The position numbers were made by a program, and so were the translations under genes. Below the pieces are notes generated by a model. It was not told the origin of the DNA, made no database searches, and saw nothing but the letters and a program-made list of their open reading frames with translations. A stretch of 64,000 nucleotides of DNA from Crocosphaera chwakensis CCY0110 (lineage in GTDB: Bacteria > Cyanobacteriota > Cyanobacteriia > Cyanobacteriales > Microcystaceae): contig NZ_AAXW01000016.1 in NCBI RefSeq assembly GCF_000169335.1, positions 36,508 through 100,507 of the forward strand, written 5' to 3'. Each line of letters begins with the position of its first letter. Position 1 is the first letter of the stretch. Positions 35,539 through 44,256 of this stretch are shown here, piece by piece.

Positions 35539-35994
35539 TTATTGCGTATATTCAATCAATTCGCGTCTAGCACCAATTAAATAAAATGTTTGCATAGAAT
35601 TATCAGTAAACCCATAATGATGTTTATCACAGGCCTCAAAAAGTTCTGCGTTGTAGAAAGTGTATCTATCCTGAAGAACGCATAATTGAATAGTTTGTAC
35701 TTCTTCCTCTTCTAAATTTAATAAATAGGTACGTTCAACGGTTTGAGCGCGGTCAACTTCTACATAAGTATACCAATCGTCCGGATAAACCATACATTCC
35801 CCAGGTTCAACGAGCCACCATCCCTTACTAACCCAAACCTCATCTTGATTGAGATAAGCACCTGATACACGGACAATTTCATTACGATAATTACAAAGTT
35901 CTGATGCTTGTGCCATTTTCGGAGAGAATGCGAATTCTCCTAACGCTGCACCTGTGGTCATTAATAAACCTAAACCGAGGGATTTTTTAATCAT
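35539..35994 (-). CDS. Exported DUF1036-like protein
   Basis: A 151-aa protein with a signal peptide (KKSLGLGLLMTTGAALGEFAFSPKMAQA) and a domain of about 120 residues. ELCNYRNEIVRVSGAYL followed by VSKGWWLVEPGECMVY matches DUF1036, whose function is unknown. A GAGGAGG ribosome site precedes the ATG, fixing the start. Confidence 0.75.
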   Translation of the reverse strand: MIKKSLGLGLLMTTGAALGEFAFSPKMAQASELCNYRNEIVRVSGAYLNQDEVWVSKGWWLVEPGECMVYPDDWYTYVEVDRAQTVERTYLLNLEEEEVQTIQLCVLQDRYTFYNAELFEACDKHHYGFTDNSMQTFYLIGARRELIEYTQ

Positions 35995-36051
35995 TTTTCC
36001 TCCTCAACACACACTAGATTTTTGACGTTTATTTATACAAATTTTAGCAAC

Positions 36052-36077
36052 AAAAAAAGAGACAGTTTCCTCTCTTT
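36052..36077 (-). terminator. Terminator at the PBP2 stop codon
   Basis: The 7-bp stem AAAGAGA / TCTCTTT with an 8-nt loop is followed, on the minus strand, by TTTT. It starts within the PBP2 stop region. Confidence 0.55.
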
Positions 36078-37899
36078 ACTTTTTATTATGCTGAAAATAA
36101 GCCTCCATCACTTGGCGTACCATTGGAGCGGCCACGGAACCCCCACCGCCTCCAGAATGTTCTGCAAAGGCAACCACTACAATTTCTGGGTTATCGTAAG
36201 GTGCAAAGCCACCAAACCAAGCATGAGAGTCTCCTGGAGGGGCTTCTGCTGTGCCACTTTTGCCAGCTGCAGGAGGCAAACTAGGAACATTAAGGGCTTT
36301 TCCTGTTCCACTGGAAACCACTGCCCTCAGCCCTTCTCGTAGGGTTTTTAAGGTACTGGGTTTCAGGTTCATAGAAGTACGCCATTTTTCAAGGTCATCT
36401 TTTTCTTCAAAGAAATGGGGTTTGACGCGATAACCCCCGTTACCCGGAACTGCAAACATAATGGCTACTTGTAAAGGGGTAGCTTGGGTAAACCCTTGAC
36501 CAATGGACATATTAACCGTGTCCCCGTCGGTCCATTCCCAATCATAATTTTCCATTTTCCATTCATTATCTGCGATTAACCCGGCAGCCTCTTCCCCTAA
36601 TTCAATTCCAGTTTTTGAACCAAAACCATAGAGACGGGCATATTTAATTAACGTTGGTCCACCGACCCCTCGGCCAATTTGACCATGAAAGGTGTTACTA
36701 CTCCAAGCCATAGCCCGAACGTAACCCATCGGCCCGAACCCGGCTCGGTTCCATTCTCCAAAGGCTGTCCCTCCTACGTTGAGATAAGCAAAGGTACTCA
36801 AGATGGTATCAGGAGGATATTTACCCGATTCCATGCCAGCAGTAGCAGTTACCACTTTAAACGTAGAAGCCGGGGGAAAGCCCCGTAACGCACGGTTAAC
36901 AAAGGGGTTACCTTTCTTTTGTAAGCGTTTCCAGGTTTGAGGGGTAATTTGAGTTGAGAAAATATTAGGGTCGAAGGTGGGATTACTAGCCATAGCGAGA
37001 ACCCCTCCGGTTTGGGGGTTAATGGCAACGACAGCCCCGATACGTTCCCCTAGGGCTGCTTCTGCTGCTTTTTGGGCATCGAGGTCTAGGGTAAGGGTAA
37101 CATCTTTACCGGGTTGGCCGACTTTTTGGCCTAATACTTTCATGACTTTGCCGGCCCCGTCAACTTCTAATTCGATACCGCCCCATTCTCCTCGTAATTG
37201 TTGTTCGTAGGCCGCTTCGACCCCCATTTTACCGACAATATCCCCTAAACGATAGCCTTCAGAACGTCTTCGCTTAAGTTCTTCGGCGTTAAGTTCTCCG
37301 GTATAGCCTAAAACGTGGGCTGCAATTTCTTTGTTAGGATAATCTCTGACGGTTTCAATATCGACTTCTAAACCGTTTAATTCGGTTTTAAATTCTTCTA
37401 AGGCTGTAATTTGGGCAGGATTTAAACTACGAGCGATTCTAATTAAGGTTGAAGCATTATAGCCTGCCTGTTGAATTTTACTTTCAATACTTTCTTCAGG
37501 GACAGCCAGAAGTTGGGCTAAATATTTACGATTTTGCGGCCAGTCGGGTTGGTTAACCACCATTGGCCAGAGATAAGCTGCGTGGGTGAGACGAGTGGAG
37601 GCTAAAACCCGCCCCTTGCGATCAAAAATATTACCACGGACAGGGGGTTTAGGGACAATGCGAACGCGATTATTTTCTGCCTTTTCTCGATAGACTTCCC
37701 CTTGCATTAATTGTAAAAAGGCGAGACGAGTGCCAATAGCTCCCAAAAGGATGACACTGACAAATAACATGATAAATAGGGGTTGACGTTGTTGCCCGAT
37801 AGTTCGGTTCGTTTTTTTCTGTCGGGTATCGTAGGAACTATAATTATCCGTAGGTATAGGGTTTTGCCATTTGGACTGGGAAGATTGTTTAAGCCACAT
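36076..37899 (-). CDS. mrdA: Penicillin-binding protein 2 (elongation transpeptidase)
   Basis: A 607-aa class B PBP. A membrane anchor (FIMLFVSVILLGAIGTRLAFL, about 42-62) is followed by the dimerisation domain and the transpeptidase domain. The latter has PPASTFKVVTA (active Ser and Lys), SSN (AWSSNTFHGQ) and KSGT (AGKSGTAEAPPG). It crosslinks peptidoglycan during cell elongation. A separate FtsI-type class B enzyme is encoded at 44257-46089, so both elongation and division enzymes are in this window. Confidence 0.92.
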   Translation of the reverse strand: MWLKQSSQSKWQNPIPTDNYSSYDTRQKKTNRTIGQQRQPLFIMLFVSVILLGAIGTRLAFLQLMQGEVYREKAENNRVRIVPKPPVRGNIFDRKGRVLASTRLTHAAYLWPMVVNQPDWPQNRKYLAQLLAVPEESIESKIQQAGYNASTLIRIARSLNPAQITALEEFKTELNGLEVDIETVRDYPNKEIAAHVLGYTGELNAEELKRRRSEGYRLGDIVGKMGVEAAYEQQLRGEWGGIELEVDGAGKVMKVLGQKVGQPGKDVTLTLDLDAQKAAEAALGERIGAVVAINPQTGGVLAMASNPTFDPNIFSTQITPQTWKRLQKKGNPFVNRALRGFPPASTFKVVTATAGMESGKYPPDTILSTFAYLNVGGTAFGEWNRAGFGPMGYVRAMAWSSNTFHGQIGRGVGGPTLIKYARLYGFGSKTGIELGEEAAGLIADNEWKMENYDWEWTDGDTVNMSIGQGFTQATPLQVAIMFAVPGNGGYRVKPHFFEEKDDLEKWRTSMNLKPSTLKTLREGLRAVVSSGTGKALNVPSLPPAAGKSGTAEAPPGDSHAWFGGFAPYDNPEIVVVAFAEHSGGGGGSVAAPMVRQVMEAYFQHNKK

Positions 37900-37996
37900 A
37901 TTACCGAAGAAACTACTTATGAGTTTCTAGGATAACTTTTTTCGTACTTTATAATCATTGTTATCTCTATTTTTACCATTGACCTGTTAGGCTTTG

Positions 37997-38023
37997 AAAA
38001 AAAAAGCCAGGAAAAGTCCTAGC
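37997..38023 (-). terminator. Terminator of the 55-aa secreted peptide gene
   Basis: On the minus strand GCTAGGA, loop CTTT, TCCTGGC is followed by nine T. One wobble/mismatch is in the stem. It is about 54 nt past the stop codon at 38077. Confidence 0.75.
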
Positions 38024-38076
38024 TTTGTTTCATTTCTAGGTGTGTTGTGGTCGGAGTTTAAGAACGGCAATAACAT

Positions 38077-38244
38077 TTAGCAATCATCTTTGTCATCCCC
38101 TGGACAGTCTTTAGCATAGCCCATAGAACTGTCTGAGTAGGGGTTAGAAGATGCAACGGCCATAGTTTCCACACCGAAAACAACCAGAAGGGAAATTGCC
38201 ATTATTGTCGCTAGTTTACGTTTGAGGTTTAGTTTGTTGTTCAT
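38077..38244 (-). CDS. Small secreted peptide (55 aa) with an Asp/Cys-rich tail
   Basis: Found by hand translation. ATG 38244 has AGGAGATGACC upstream. The N terminus is a signal peptide (KLATIMAISLLVVFGVETMAVA). The predicted mature peptide is only about 25 residues, from SSNPYSDS, ending CPGDDKDDC, with two cysteines. It has its own terminator, so it is transcribed alone. No family is recognised; the Asp-rich tail could bind divalent cations, which is speculative. Confidence 0.65.
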   Translation of the reverse strand: MNNKLNLKRKLATIMAISLLVVFGVETMAVASSNPYSDSSMGYAKDCPGDDKDDC

Positions 38245-38492
38245 GGTTAGGTCATCTCCTTAACTCACACCTGGTTAGAGGGTTTCTTTTGTCCTCTACT
38301 CTCATGATAGGTATGACTTGTTAGAATGTCAGTCCCATTGATCGTTGATTTTTTCCATTTTTTGTAGGAGGTAACATGGAATAAAGTAGAAAATAGTAGA
38401 ATGATAAGACTGTTTCCCCTCAGAAACTTTTTTTCATCCTGGTCAAATCAGGGATATTTGTTTTAATTGATATTATCATTAATGCGATCGCT

Positions 38493-39833
38493 ATGAAACC
38501 AAAAAACTGGGATCTATTCCTTAAAGAAGTTGCCAATGATCAAAATTTAAAAGGAAGATTAAGAGAAATTTTTTTAGTTCGGTTTGCTTATGAAAATTGG
38601 CGTAAACCGGATACAGAAGTATGGGAATTGGCAGAAGCAGCCAGTCATGAAACTTATAAAAAGCAAATGACAGAACTCTATAGTTCTTTTTCTAGTGAAA
38701 AAACAAATGGTTGTCCTGAATTAGACCCCCGTAGCAAAGGACCAGGAAAGTTTCAAATCTTACGAGAATGGTTAAAAGATATTAAATATCCTGAATGGAA
38801 ACAAGACGGTGATATTGTTATCATTGATCCCCCTATCCCTGATGGTGATTATATTTCTCGTCCCCCTATTGAATCAGATTGTTATCAAACCATTCTTAAA
38901 CCTGGAGCATTAATTCGTATCAAAGCTCCTGAAAAAATGGGCAAAACATCTCTCTTAAAATTGATTTTAGACCATGCAGAAAATAGTGATTATTGTAAAG
39001 TTTACCTCAATCTTCGCTCTGCTGAATCGGCTATGTTTAGTAGTTTAGATAAATTTTTACGGTGGTTTTGTGCTAATATCAGCAGAGAATTAGGCTTAAA
39101 ACCTCAGCTAGATGATTATTGGGATGAGGAATTATTTGGTAGTTTAGTTAGTTGTAAAACCTATTTTCAAAGTTATGTTTTAGAAAATATTGATCGTCCT
39201 TTAGTTTTGGGTTTAGACAATTTAGATCGCATTTTTGAATACGCAGATATTGCGAAAGATTTTTTACCGATGTTACGCTATTGGCACGAAGAAGCGAATA
39301 ACTTAGAAATTTGGCAAAACTTACGATTAGTAATTGCTAACTCCACAGAAGTTTATATTAAATTAGATGCTAATCAATCTCCGTTTAATGTAGGAAAACA
39401 AGTTAAATTACCAGGATTTAACTTAGAACAAGTATTAAAGTTAGCCAAAGTTTATAAATTAGATTGGTCAGAAAACCCTGAACAAAAAAAATTTACTAAA
39501 GATTTAATTGAGATGGTAGGGGGTCATCCTTATCTAGTTGATTTAGCTTTAAAAGCATTAGCTTCTAAAAAAATTCCCCCCGATAAACTATTAGCAGAAG
39601 CACCCACCCAAGGAGGAATTTATAGTAGTCATTTACGTCGTCATTGGGATAATTTACAATCTTCTCCTGACTTAGCAGAAGCAATGAAAGAGGTAGTAAA
39701 AAGTGATAAAGGTGTTCAGTTAGAACCATCTGTTGCTTATAAGTTAGAAAGTATGGGATTGATTACTTTAGTAGGAGATGAAGCTCAACCTAGTTGTCAA
39801 TTATACCATCGTTATTTTGCTGATAATCTTTAG
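38493..39833 (+). CDS. AAA-like (AAA_35) NTPase of STAND type
   Basis: A 446-aa protein. Residues 1-70 are a helical N-terminal domain like those of vWA-MoxR-associated proteins. The NTPase module begins near 120 (ISRPPIESDCYQTILKPGALIRI) with Walker A APEKMGKTS at 145-153, Walker B VLGLDNLDRIFE near 240, and a LVDLALKAL segment typical of AAA_35 proteins. Such proteins often act as sensors or effectors in conflict and signalling systems. A HIP1 octamer lies just before the ATG. Three Uma2 nuclease genes follow on the same strand. Confidence 0.78.
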   Translation: MKPKNWDLFLKEVANDQNLKGRLREIFLVRFAYENWRKPDTEVWELAEAASHETYKKQMTELYSSFSSEKTNGCPELDPRSKGPGKFQILREWLKDIKYPEWKQDGDIVIIDPPIPDGDYISRPPIESDCYQTILKPGALIRIKAPEKMGKTSLLKLILDHAENSDYCKVYLNLRSAESAMFSSLDKFLRWFCANISRELGLKPQLDDYWDEELFGSLVSCKTYFQSYVLENIDRPLVLGLDNLDRIFEYADIAKDFLPMLRYWHEEANNLEIWQNLRLVIANSTEVYIKLDANQSPFNVGKQVKLPGFNLEQVLKLAKVYKLDWSENPEQKKFTKDLIEMVGGHPYLVDLALKALASKKIPPDKLLAEAPTQGGIYSSHLRRHWDNLQSSPDLAEAMKEVVKSDKGVQLEPSVAYKLESMGLITLVGDEAQPSCQLYHRYFADNL

Positions 39834-39874
39834 AAACAATTATTAGTTAAACCTTTGAAAACTATAAATAAAAT

Positions 39875-40183
39875 ATGATACAAACTTCTTCAACGATTAC
39901 CGATCAAGAATTAATAAAACTCAGTTCTCAAAACCCAGAATTGAGATTTGAACGCAACGCAGATGGAACTTTAGTTACTATGAAACCCGCAGATAAAATA
40001 TCAGGAAACATGGAAGAGTATAGAAATAATGGAGTTAAATTAGGTTGGTTAATTGATCGTCATAACCAGCAAGCTTTAGTTTATCGTCAAGATGACTCTA
40101 TTACTATTTATCCTCCTGATGCAATTTTAAACGGAGAAACGGTCATTCCTGGTTTTACCTTAGCTTTGAAAATTTTACTGTAG
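39875..40183 (+). pseudogene. Uma2-family nuclease gene with internal in-frame deletion
   Basis: The 102-aa frame has Uma2 ends but no middle. It runs from LRFERNADGTLVTMKPADKISGN directly into MEEYRNNGVKLGWLIDRHNQQALVYR. In full-length Uma2 proteins about 90 residues lie between these, including the PD-(D/E)xK active-site strands (PDxxF and LVIEV...). The product cannot be an active nuclease as the core is missing. The frame is otherwise open, so the loss was in frame. Confidence 0.8.
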
Positions 40184-40188
40184 CTTAA

Positions 40189-40758
40189 ATGAATAAACTG
40201 AGAACAATGGAAACAATAACTGCTAAATTTTCTGTTGAAGACTATAATAAAATGATAGAATCTGGACTATTAAATTATCGTCACGTTGAGTTAATTAATG
40301 GACTTATTTTAGAAATGTTTCCTGAAGGAACAGAACATACTTATATTGGGGAAACTTTTGCTGATTATTTACGCAGATTAACTCAAGAAGTAGCTTGGGT
40401 TAGAGAAACAAGACCTATTACCCTTTCTAAGTCTGAACCTGAACCCGATATTGCTATTGTTCGTCTTCCTCATTCTCTTTATCGTTCCCATCATCCTTAC
40501 TCTGAAGATATTTACTTATTAATTGAAATATCCTATTCTACTTTGAAGTTCGATACTTCCGAAAAAAGGGATATTTATGCAGCAGCAAATATTCAAGACT
40601 ATTGGGTGGTTGATGTTAAGAATAAAAAGTTGATTGTCTATCGATCTCCTGTGGATGGATTGTATGAAAATGAAACAATATTATCTTTAGATGAGCAAGT
40701 ATCACCTTTAGCTTTTCCTGATATTAATATTATGGTTAATGATATTTTTAACCGTTAA
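40189..40758 (+). CDS. Uma2-family PD-(D/E)XK nuclease
   Basis: A 189-aa protein of the Uma2 family. It has VELINGLILEM (first strand), PEPDIAIVR (catalytic Asp), LLIEISYSTLKFDTSEKRDIYAAANIQDYWVVD (E/K core) and a closing hydrophobic strand. Function in cells is unknown; the fold is related to restriction nucleases. It follows the deleted copy by 5 nt. The start is ATG 40189, although ATG 40207 is also possible. Confidence 0.85.
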   Translation: MNKLRTMETITAKFSVEDYNKMIESGLLNYRHVELINGLILEMFPEGTEHTYIGETFADYLRRLTQEVAWVRETRPITLSKSEPEPDIAIVRLPHSLYRSHHPYSEDIYLLIEISYSTLKFDTSEKRDIYAAANIQDYWVVDVKNKKLIVYRSPVDGLYENETILSLDEQVSPLAFPDINIMVNDIFNR

Positions 40759-40826
40759 AAGCAAGAAACAATTACTATAATGATAGAATAAAATCAAATC
40801 TTCCCAAATGAATTCAATTTCTAACA

Positions 40827-41510
40827 ATGTTATTAAACTATAATCCTCGTCATTGTTTACCCTCTGCTGAAGATTTACCCGACTCTGATGATACTCCTGT
40901 GGATAACGAATTACAAGACTTAATTCCCCATATTCTCAAAGATATTTTAGCCTTGATTTGGGAAGATAGAATGAATTGGTATTTTGGGGTCGATATGGGT
41001 ATCTATTATGACCCTGAAAACCCTACAGATGTCATCGTTCCTGATGGATTTTTAAGCGTAGGAGTTCCCCGTATTATCGATTCAGATTTAAGGTTATCTT
41101 ATGTGTTATGGGATGAACTGGTTATCCCCACAATGGTGTTAGAAGTCGTCTCTCAAACCAGAAGAGGAGAATATACACAAAAGAAAGAAGATTATGCGAA
41201 AATGGGGATTTTATATTATGTAATTTATAACCCTTTAAGAAAAAGAAAACCTCGTTTAGAAGTGTATCAATTGGAAAATGGAAAGTATGAATTATTAGCA
41301 GGAGAACCAGTTTGGTTAGCAGAAATTAATTTAGGAATTGGTAGAGAAATCGGGGTTTATCAAGGAGTAGAAAGAGAATGGTTATATTGGTATGATAAAA
41401 AAGGCAAACGCTATCTCACTCCTCAAGAAGAGGCAAAAAAAGCACAAGAAAAAGCTAAAAAATTAGAAGAAAAATTGAGAGAATTGGGGGTTGATCTTAA
41501 TGAATTATAA
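40827..41510 (+). CDS. Uma2-family PD-(D/E)XK nuclease, with coiled-coil tail
   Basis: A 227-aa, more distant Uma2 protein. VIVPDGFLSVGVPRI carries the catalytic Asp region and MVLEVVSQTRRGEYTQKKEDYAKMGILYYVIYN the Glu-Lys core. The last 40 residues (EAKKAQEKAKKLEEKLRELG) form a Lys/Glu coiled coil. It ends about 100 nt before a convergent HIP1-based terminator of the next gene. Confidence 0.85.
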   Translation: MLLNYNPRHCLPSAEDLPDSDDTPVDNELQDLIPHILKDILALIWEDRMNWYFGVDMGIYYDPENPTDVIVPDGFLSVGVPRIIDSDLRLSYVLWDELVIPTMVLEVVSQTRRGEYTQKKEDYAKMGILYYVIYNPLRKRKPRLEVYQLENGKYELLAGEPVWLAEINLGIGREIGVYQGVEREWLYWYDKKGKRYLTPQEEAKKAQEKAKKLEEKLRELGVDLNEL

Positions 41511-41549
41511 ATATAAGTGTTTGATTATCATTCCGAATTAACAGGAAAT

Positions 41550-41587
41550 TAAAAAAAAAAGATCGCCCCTTAATTAAAGAAGCGATC
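41550..41587 (-). terminator. Terminator of the GH57 gene built on HIP1
   Basis: On the minus strand the HIP1-derived GATCGC arm and its GCGATC partner, with partly paired CTT...AAGG inside, are followed by a run of ten T. It is 25 nt past the GH57 stop codon. Confidence 0.65.
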
Positions 41588-41611
41588 GCATAAAATGTAC
41601 CCAACAAAGAC

Positions 41612-43105
41612 TTATTTAACGAAATGCTGACCGCGATTATAAAGTTCGCGAGCATAGTCTGTCCAAGCACCCTGTCCCCAGTACCGGAAACAGCTAGTTT
41701 CAACTAACATGGTGTAGAGTAGAGCTTCTTGATACTCAGGAGTCCGAGTAACATTCCCATCTTCTTTAACACGAGAATCGAATTTCTGATGAAAACCAGC
41801 ACTGAGTTCGTTCATGGGTCCTAGGACGTTTTCATAACCTTTGACCCAACTGAGATCGTTAGTCCAAGATGCACCATCCATGTGGAAGCGATCGTCTTCT
41901 TGTTGTAATTCTTCAATGGCCTTATTGACTTTTTCTGGAGTCAGATTCTCGGTACCGATCTTATTCCAGATTTTATGTTGTCCCACTGCTTGGCAAACAG
42001 GATAATCATCTTCAGTAACACCAGCTTGTTCTAAGAGTTCGATGTATTCAGTTCCGTTGAAACCAACCACACCTTCATTATTATCCTTGATGCTATAGAA
42101 AGCATTGCGGAAACCGTCGGGAAACTCATTCATCATCACACCGCCGTTTTCTCCGTCAGCGATCTGAGAGACACAACTAGGTACTTCTACGTTACCTACT
42201 TTTTGCTTTCCTCTGGCTTTTGCTTCATGATAGGGCTGCATTTGAGCCACTAACTTGGTGTCAGACCCTTGGGTTTTGATTAACGCAGTAATACTGATGG
42301 TTTCGCCGTGAGAGTTACGGGCAACTAAACGGTTAGGAACATACTTATCATCACCGTTTTTGTGGAAGTCATCCCCATTTAACCGTTCTACGGAGTCCTC
42401 TTGCACTAATAACCAACGATAACCACACTCTTTAAGTGCTTTGATATATTCGTAAAGGGTATCAGGATTATTCGGTAGGTGCATTTCTGGAGGAGAGAAC
42501 CCTTTAACTCGTCTGAGGGCATCGTAACCGAATAAAGCAGCAAATTGATGTTGCCACGCTTGTATCTGTAATTTTAGGTCAGGAATGGGAGTGGAAGGAG
42601 CAACGGCGTGACTCCACATGGTACCTAACCATTCGACATAAGGCTGATATTGGGGATCACAAGCCATCCGTTTGAGAGGTTCAAGGATGTCATGTCGGGG
42701 GGTTTGTTGGAAATCCCATAATAAATTTCCCGAATAGTCCAACATGATGCGAGGATTGCAACCATTACCGACTAATTCAGGGATAAACTCACCAATGCGC
42801 TTATAACACCAAGCAAAGGTAGGAGCATTATGATTATCTCCAATATGTTGATTTTCAAACATATGCTGGAGATTACTGATTAAAGCACCATCTTGACCTG
42901 CAGGGATGGTGGGTTGGTGCATATGAAGGGCGCAAGCAAACCCTGATTTTACATTAGCTAGATTGATATTGGAATGAGGGGCAAAAATAGGATCATTGTG
43001 GTTGACAACTGAGGCGATCTCGTCTTCCCAACCACTAATGGGAGGTAGTCCTGGTTTAGTCCCATGAATGTGGTATCCGTTGGAGGAGGGTGCTGCTGCA
43101 ATCAT
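41612..43105 (-). CDS. Glycoside hydrolase family 57 protein
   Basis: A 497-aa protein. The GH57-type N-terminal HMHQP motif (CALHMHQPTIPAGQDG) starts the catalytic domain, with FSPPEMHL and SGNLLWDFQQ segments typical of this family. GH57 enzymes retain configuration on alpha-glucans (4-alpha-glucanotransferase, amylopullulanase or branching enzyme). The nucleophile Glu is probably in PPEMHL; I cannot set specificity. It has no signal peptide, so it acts in the cytoplasm. Confidence 0.87.
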   Translation of the reverse strand: MIAAAPSSNGYHIHGTKPGLPPISGWEDEIASVVNHNDPIFAPHSNINLANVKSGFACALHMHQPTIPAGQDGALISNLQHMFENQHIGDNHNAPTFAWCYKRIGEFIPELVGNGCNPRIMLDYSGNLLWDFQQTPRHDILEPLKRMACDPQYQPYVEWLGTMWSHAVAPSTPIPDLKLQIQAWQHQFAALFGYDALRRVKGFSPPEMHLPNNPDTLYEYIKALKECGYRWLLVQEDSVERLNGDDFHKNGDDKYVPNRLVARNSHGETISITALIKTQGSDTKLVAQMQPYHEAKARGKQKVGNVEVPSCVSQIADGENGGVMMNEFPDGFRNAFYSIKDNNEGVVGFNGTEYIELLEQAGVTEDDYPVCQAVGQHKIWNKIGTENLTPEKVNKAIEELQQEDDRFHMDGASWTNDLSWVKGYENVLGPMNELSAGFHQKFDSRVKEDGNVTRTPEYQEALLYTMLVETSCFRYWGQGAWTDYARELYNRGQHFVK

Positions 43106-43636
43106 ATTTATTGGTTTTCCTTCAAATCTTGATCAAGACAATTTGATTGTTTTGATAGTCCGTCACACTTAAATCAAATTTATCTCTATAATCTGCATAT
43201 TACTATACATTTTGGGTTAGTAAACATTAAATTTTAATTAAGTTTTAAACAAAGACTTAAAGGCGTTAGCATGAGCAAGTTATTTTTAATAATTTCTTTA
43301 CTGTAAGGTCTTATTCAAGGATTGTTTAGCTATTTGCTCTTTTGTTCTCAAATTCAACTTAATTAAACTTGTTGTTATGGTAAACGTTTAATTATAATAA
43401 TGGTAACCGTGAAAATTAGCTTCTCTTTTTTCATTCTTTTTTAGTTTTCAATGTCTTTTTTCAATTATACAGATTTCATGACTTTTTAGACGTTCAACAA
43501 ATCATAAATAATAGATGCAACATAGTGAAGGTTCTGGCCGTCTAACCCACCAGTCACCTTTTTAAGATTCTTATCAGAATCATTGAATGAGGGTTATTTA
43601 CAATCAAAGTATTTGCAAGATTCATAAACTATCACT
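43106..43636. other. Intergenic stretch between divergent genes
   Basis: About 530 nt of AT-rich DNA between the divergent GH57 and FtsL-like genes. A small GATTC-TTATCA-GAATC inverted repeat is visible near 43567-43582. No ORF or RNA gene is recognised. Confidence 0.45.
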
Positions 43637-44167
43637 ATGACTGCTGCTCGCGATTATTTACCCACACCACCCCCCACCCGTTACCGTCGTCGTCAAAAAG
43701 CGACCCCAACCCGCACTTATCAATCTGTCGCGCCCAAAACCGTTACTCGTCGTCCGTCTGAATCTCGTTCTAAAGTGACTCGTCTTCCCACGAAGCCCAA
43801 ACGACTTCCTTTAGCCTTACAATTTCTCTTATTGGTACAGAAAAGTTCGACGACTTTCACCTGTGGTTTAGTGGCTATTACGTTGGGAGTTTATGCTTGG
43901 ACAGTTTATGCGCCGACCCTGTGGAGTCAAGAATTTTCTAAACTAAAAACCCTACAAAGAAATGAACGCCAACTGACTTCGACCAATGAATCTTTAAAGC
44001 ATAAAATGGCAGAACAAGCTGAACAACCTGGATCGAGTTTAACCGCTCCAAATCCCCATCAATCAATCTTTCTGGCTCCTACTGAAGTTCCTGTTATTGA
44101 GATTAGTGAGCAACCTCAAAAAAAGCATAAAATACCTGTTATCACAGAAACCCCTGTTGCTTATTAG
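43637..44167 (+). CDS. FtsL-like division protein candidate (upstream of ftsI)
   Basis: A 176-aa protein with a long basic, Arg/Thr/Pro-rich cytoplasmic N terminus (about 1-75). One membrane helix (TFTCGLVAITLGVYAWTVYAP, about 72-94) is followed by a short coiled coil (FSKLKTLQRNERQLTSTNESLKHKMAEQ). The topology and the position directly before ftsI are those of FtsL, which recruits the division transpeptidase. Sequence similarity to FtsL is not something I can assert. It ends 89 nt before ftsI. Confidence 0.62.
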   Translation: MTAARDYLPTPPPTRYRRRQKATPTRTYQSVAPKTVTRRPSESRSKVTRLPTKPKRLPLALQFLLLVQKSSTTFTCGLVAITLGVYAWTVYAPTLWSQEFSKLKTLQRNERQLTSTNESLKHKMAEQAEQPGSSLTAPNPHQSIFLAPTEVPVIEISEQPQKKHKIPVITETPVAY

Positions 44168-44256
44168 TGAATACAGTATTTTAGATGTTTCACCGTTTAA
44201 ACTTCTGACTTCTGATTTCTGAGTTCATTCAATCACTTCTCTCACTTGAACTGGCC

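Noticed and set aside
36022..36433. Plus-strand open frames across the PBP2 gene
   Set aside because: They are antisense shadows of a clear class B penicillin-binding protein.
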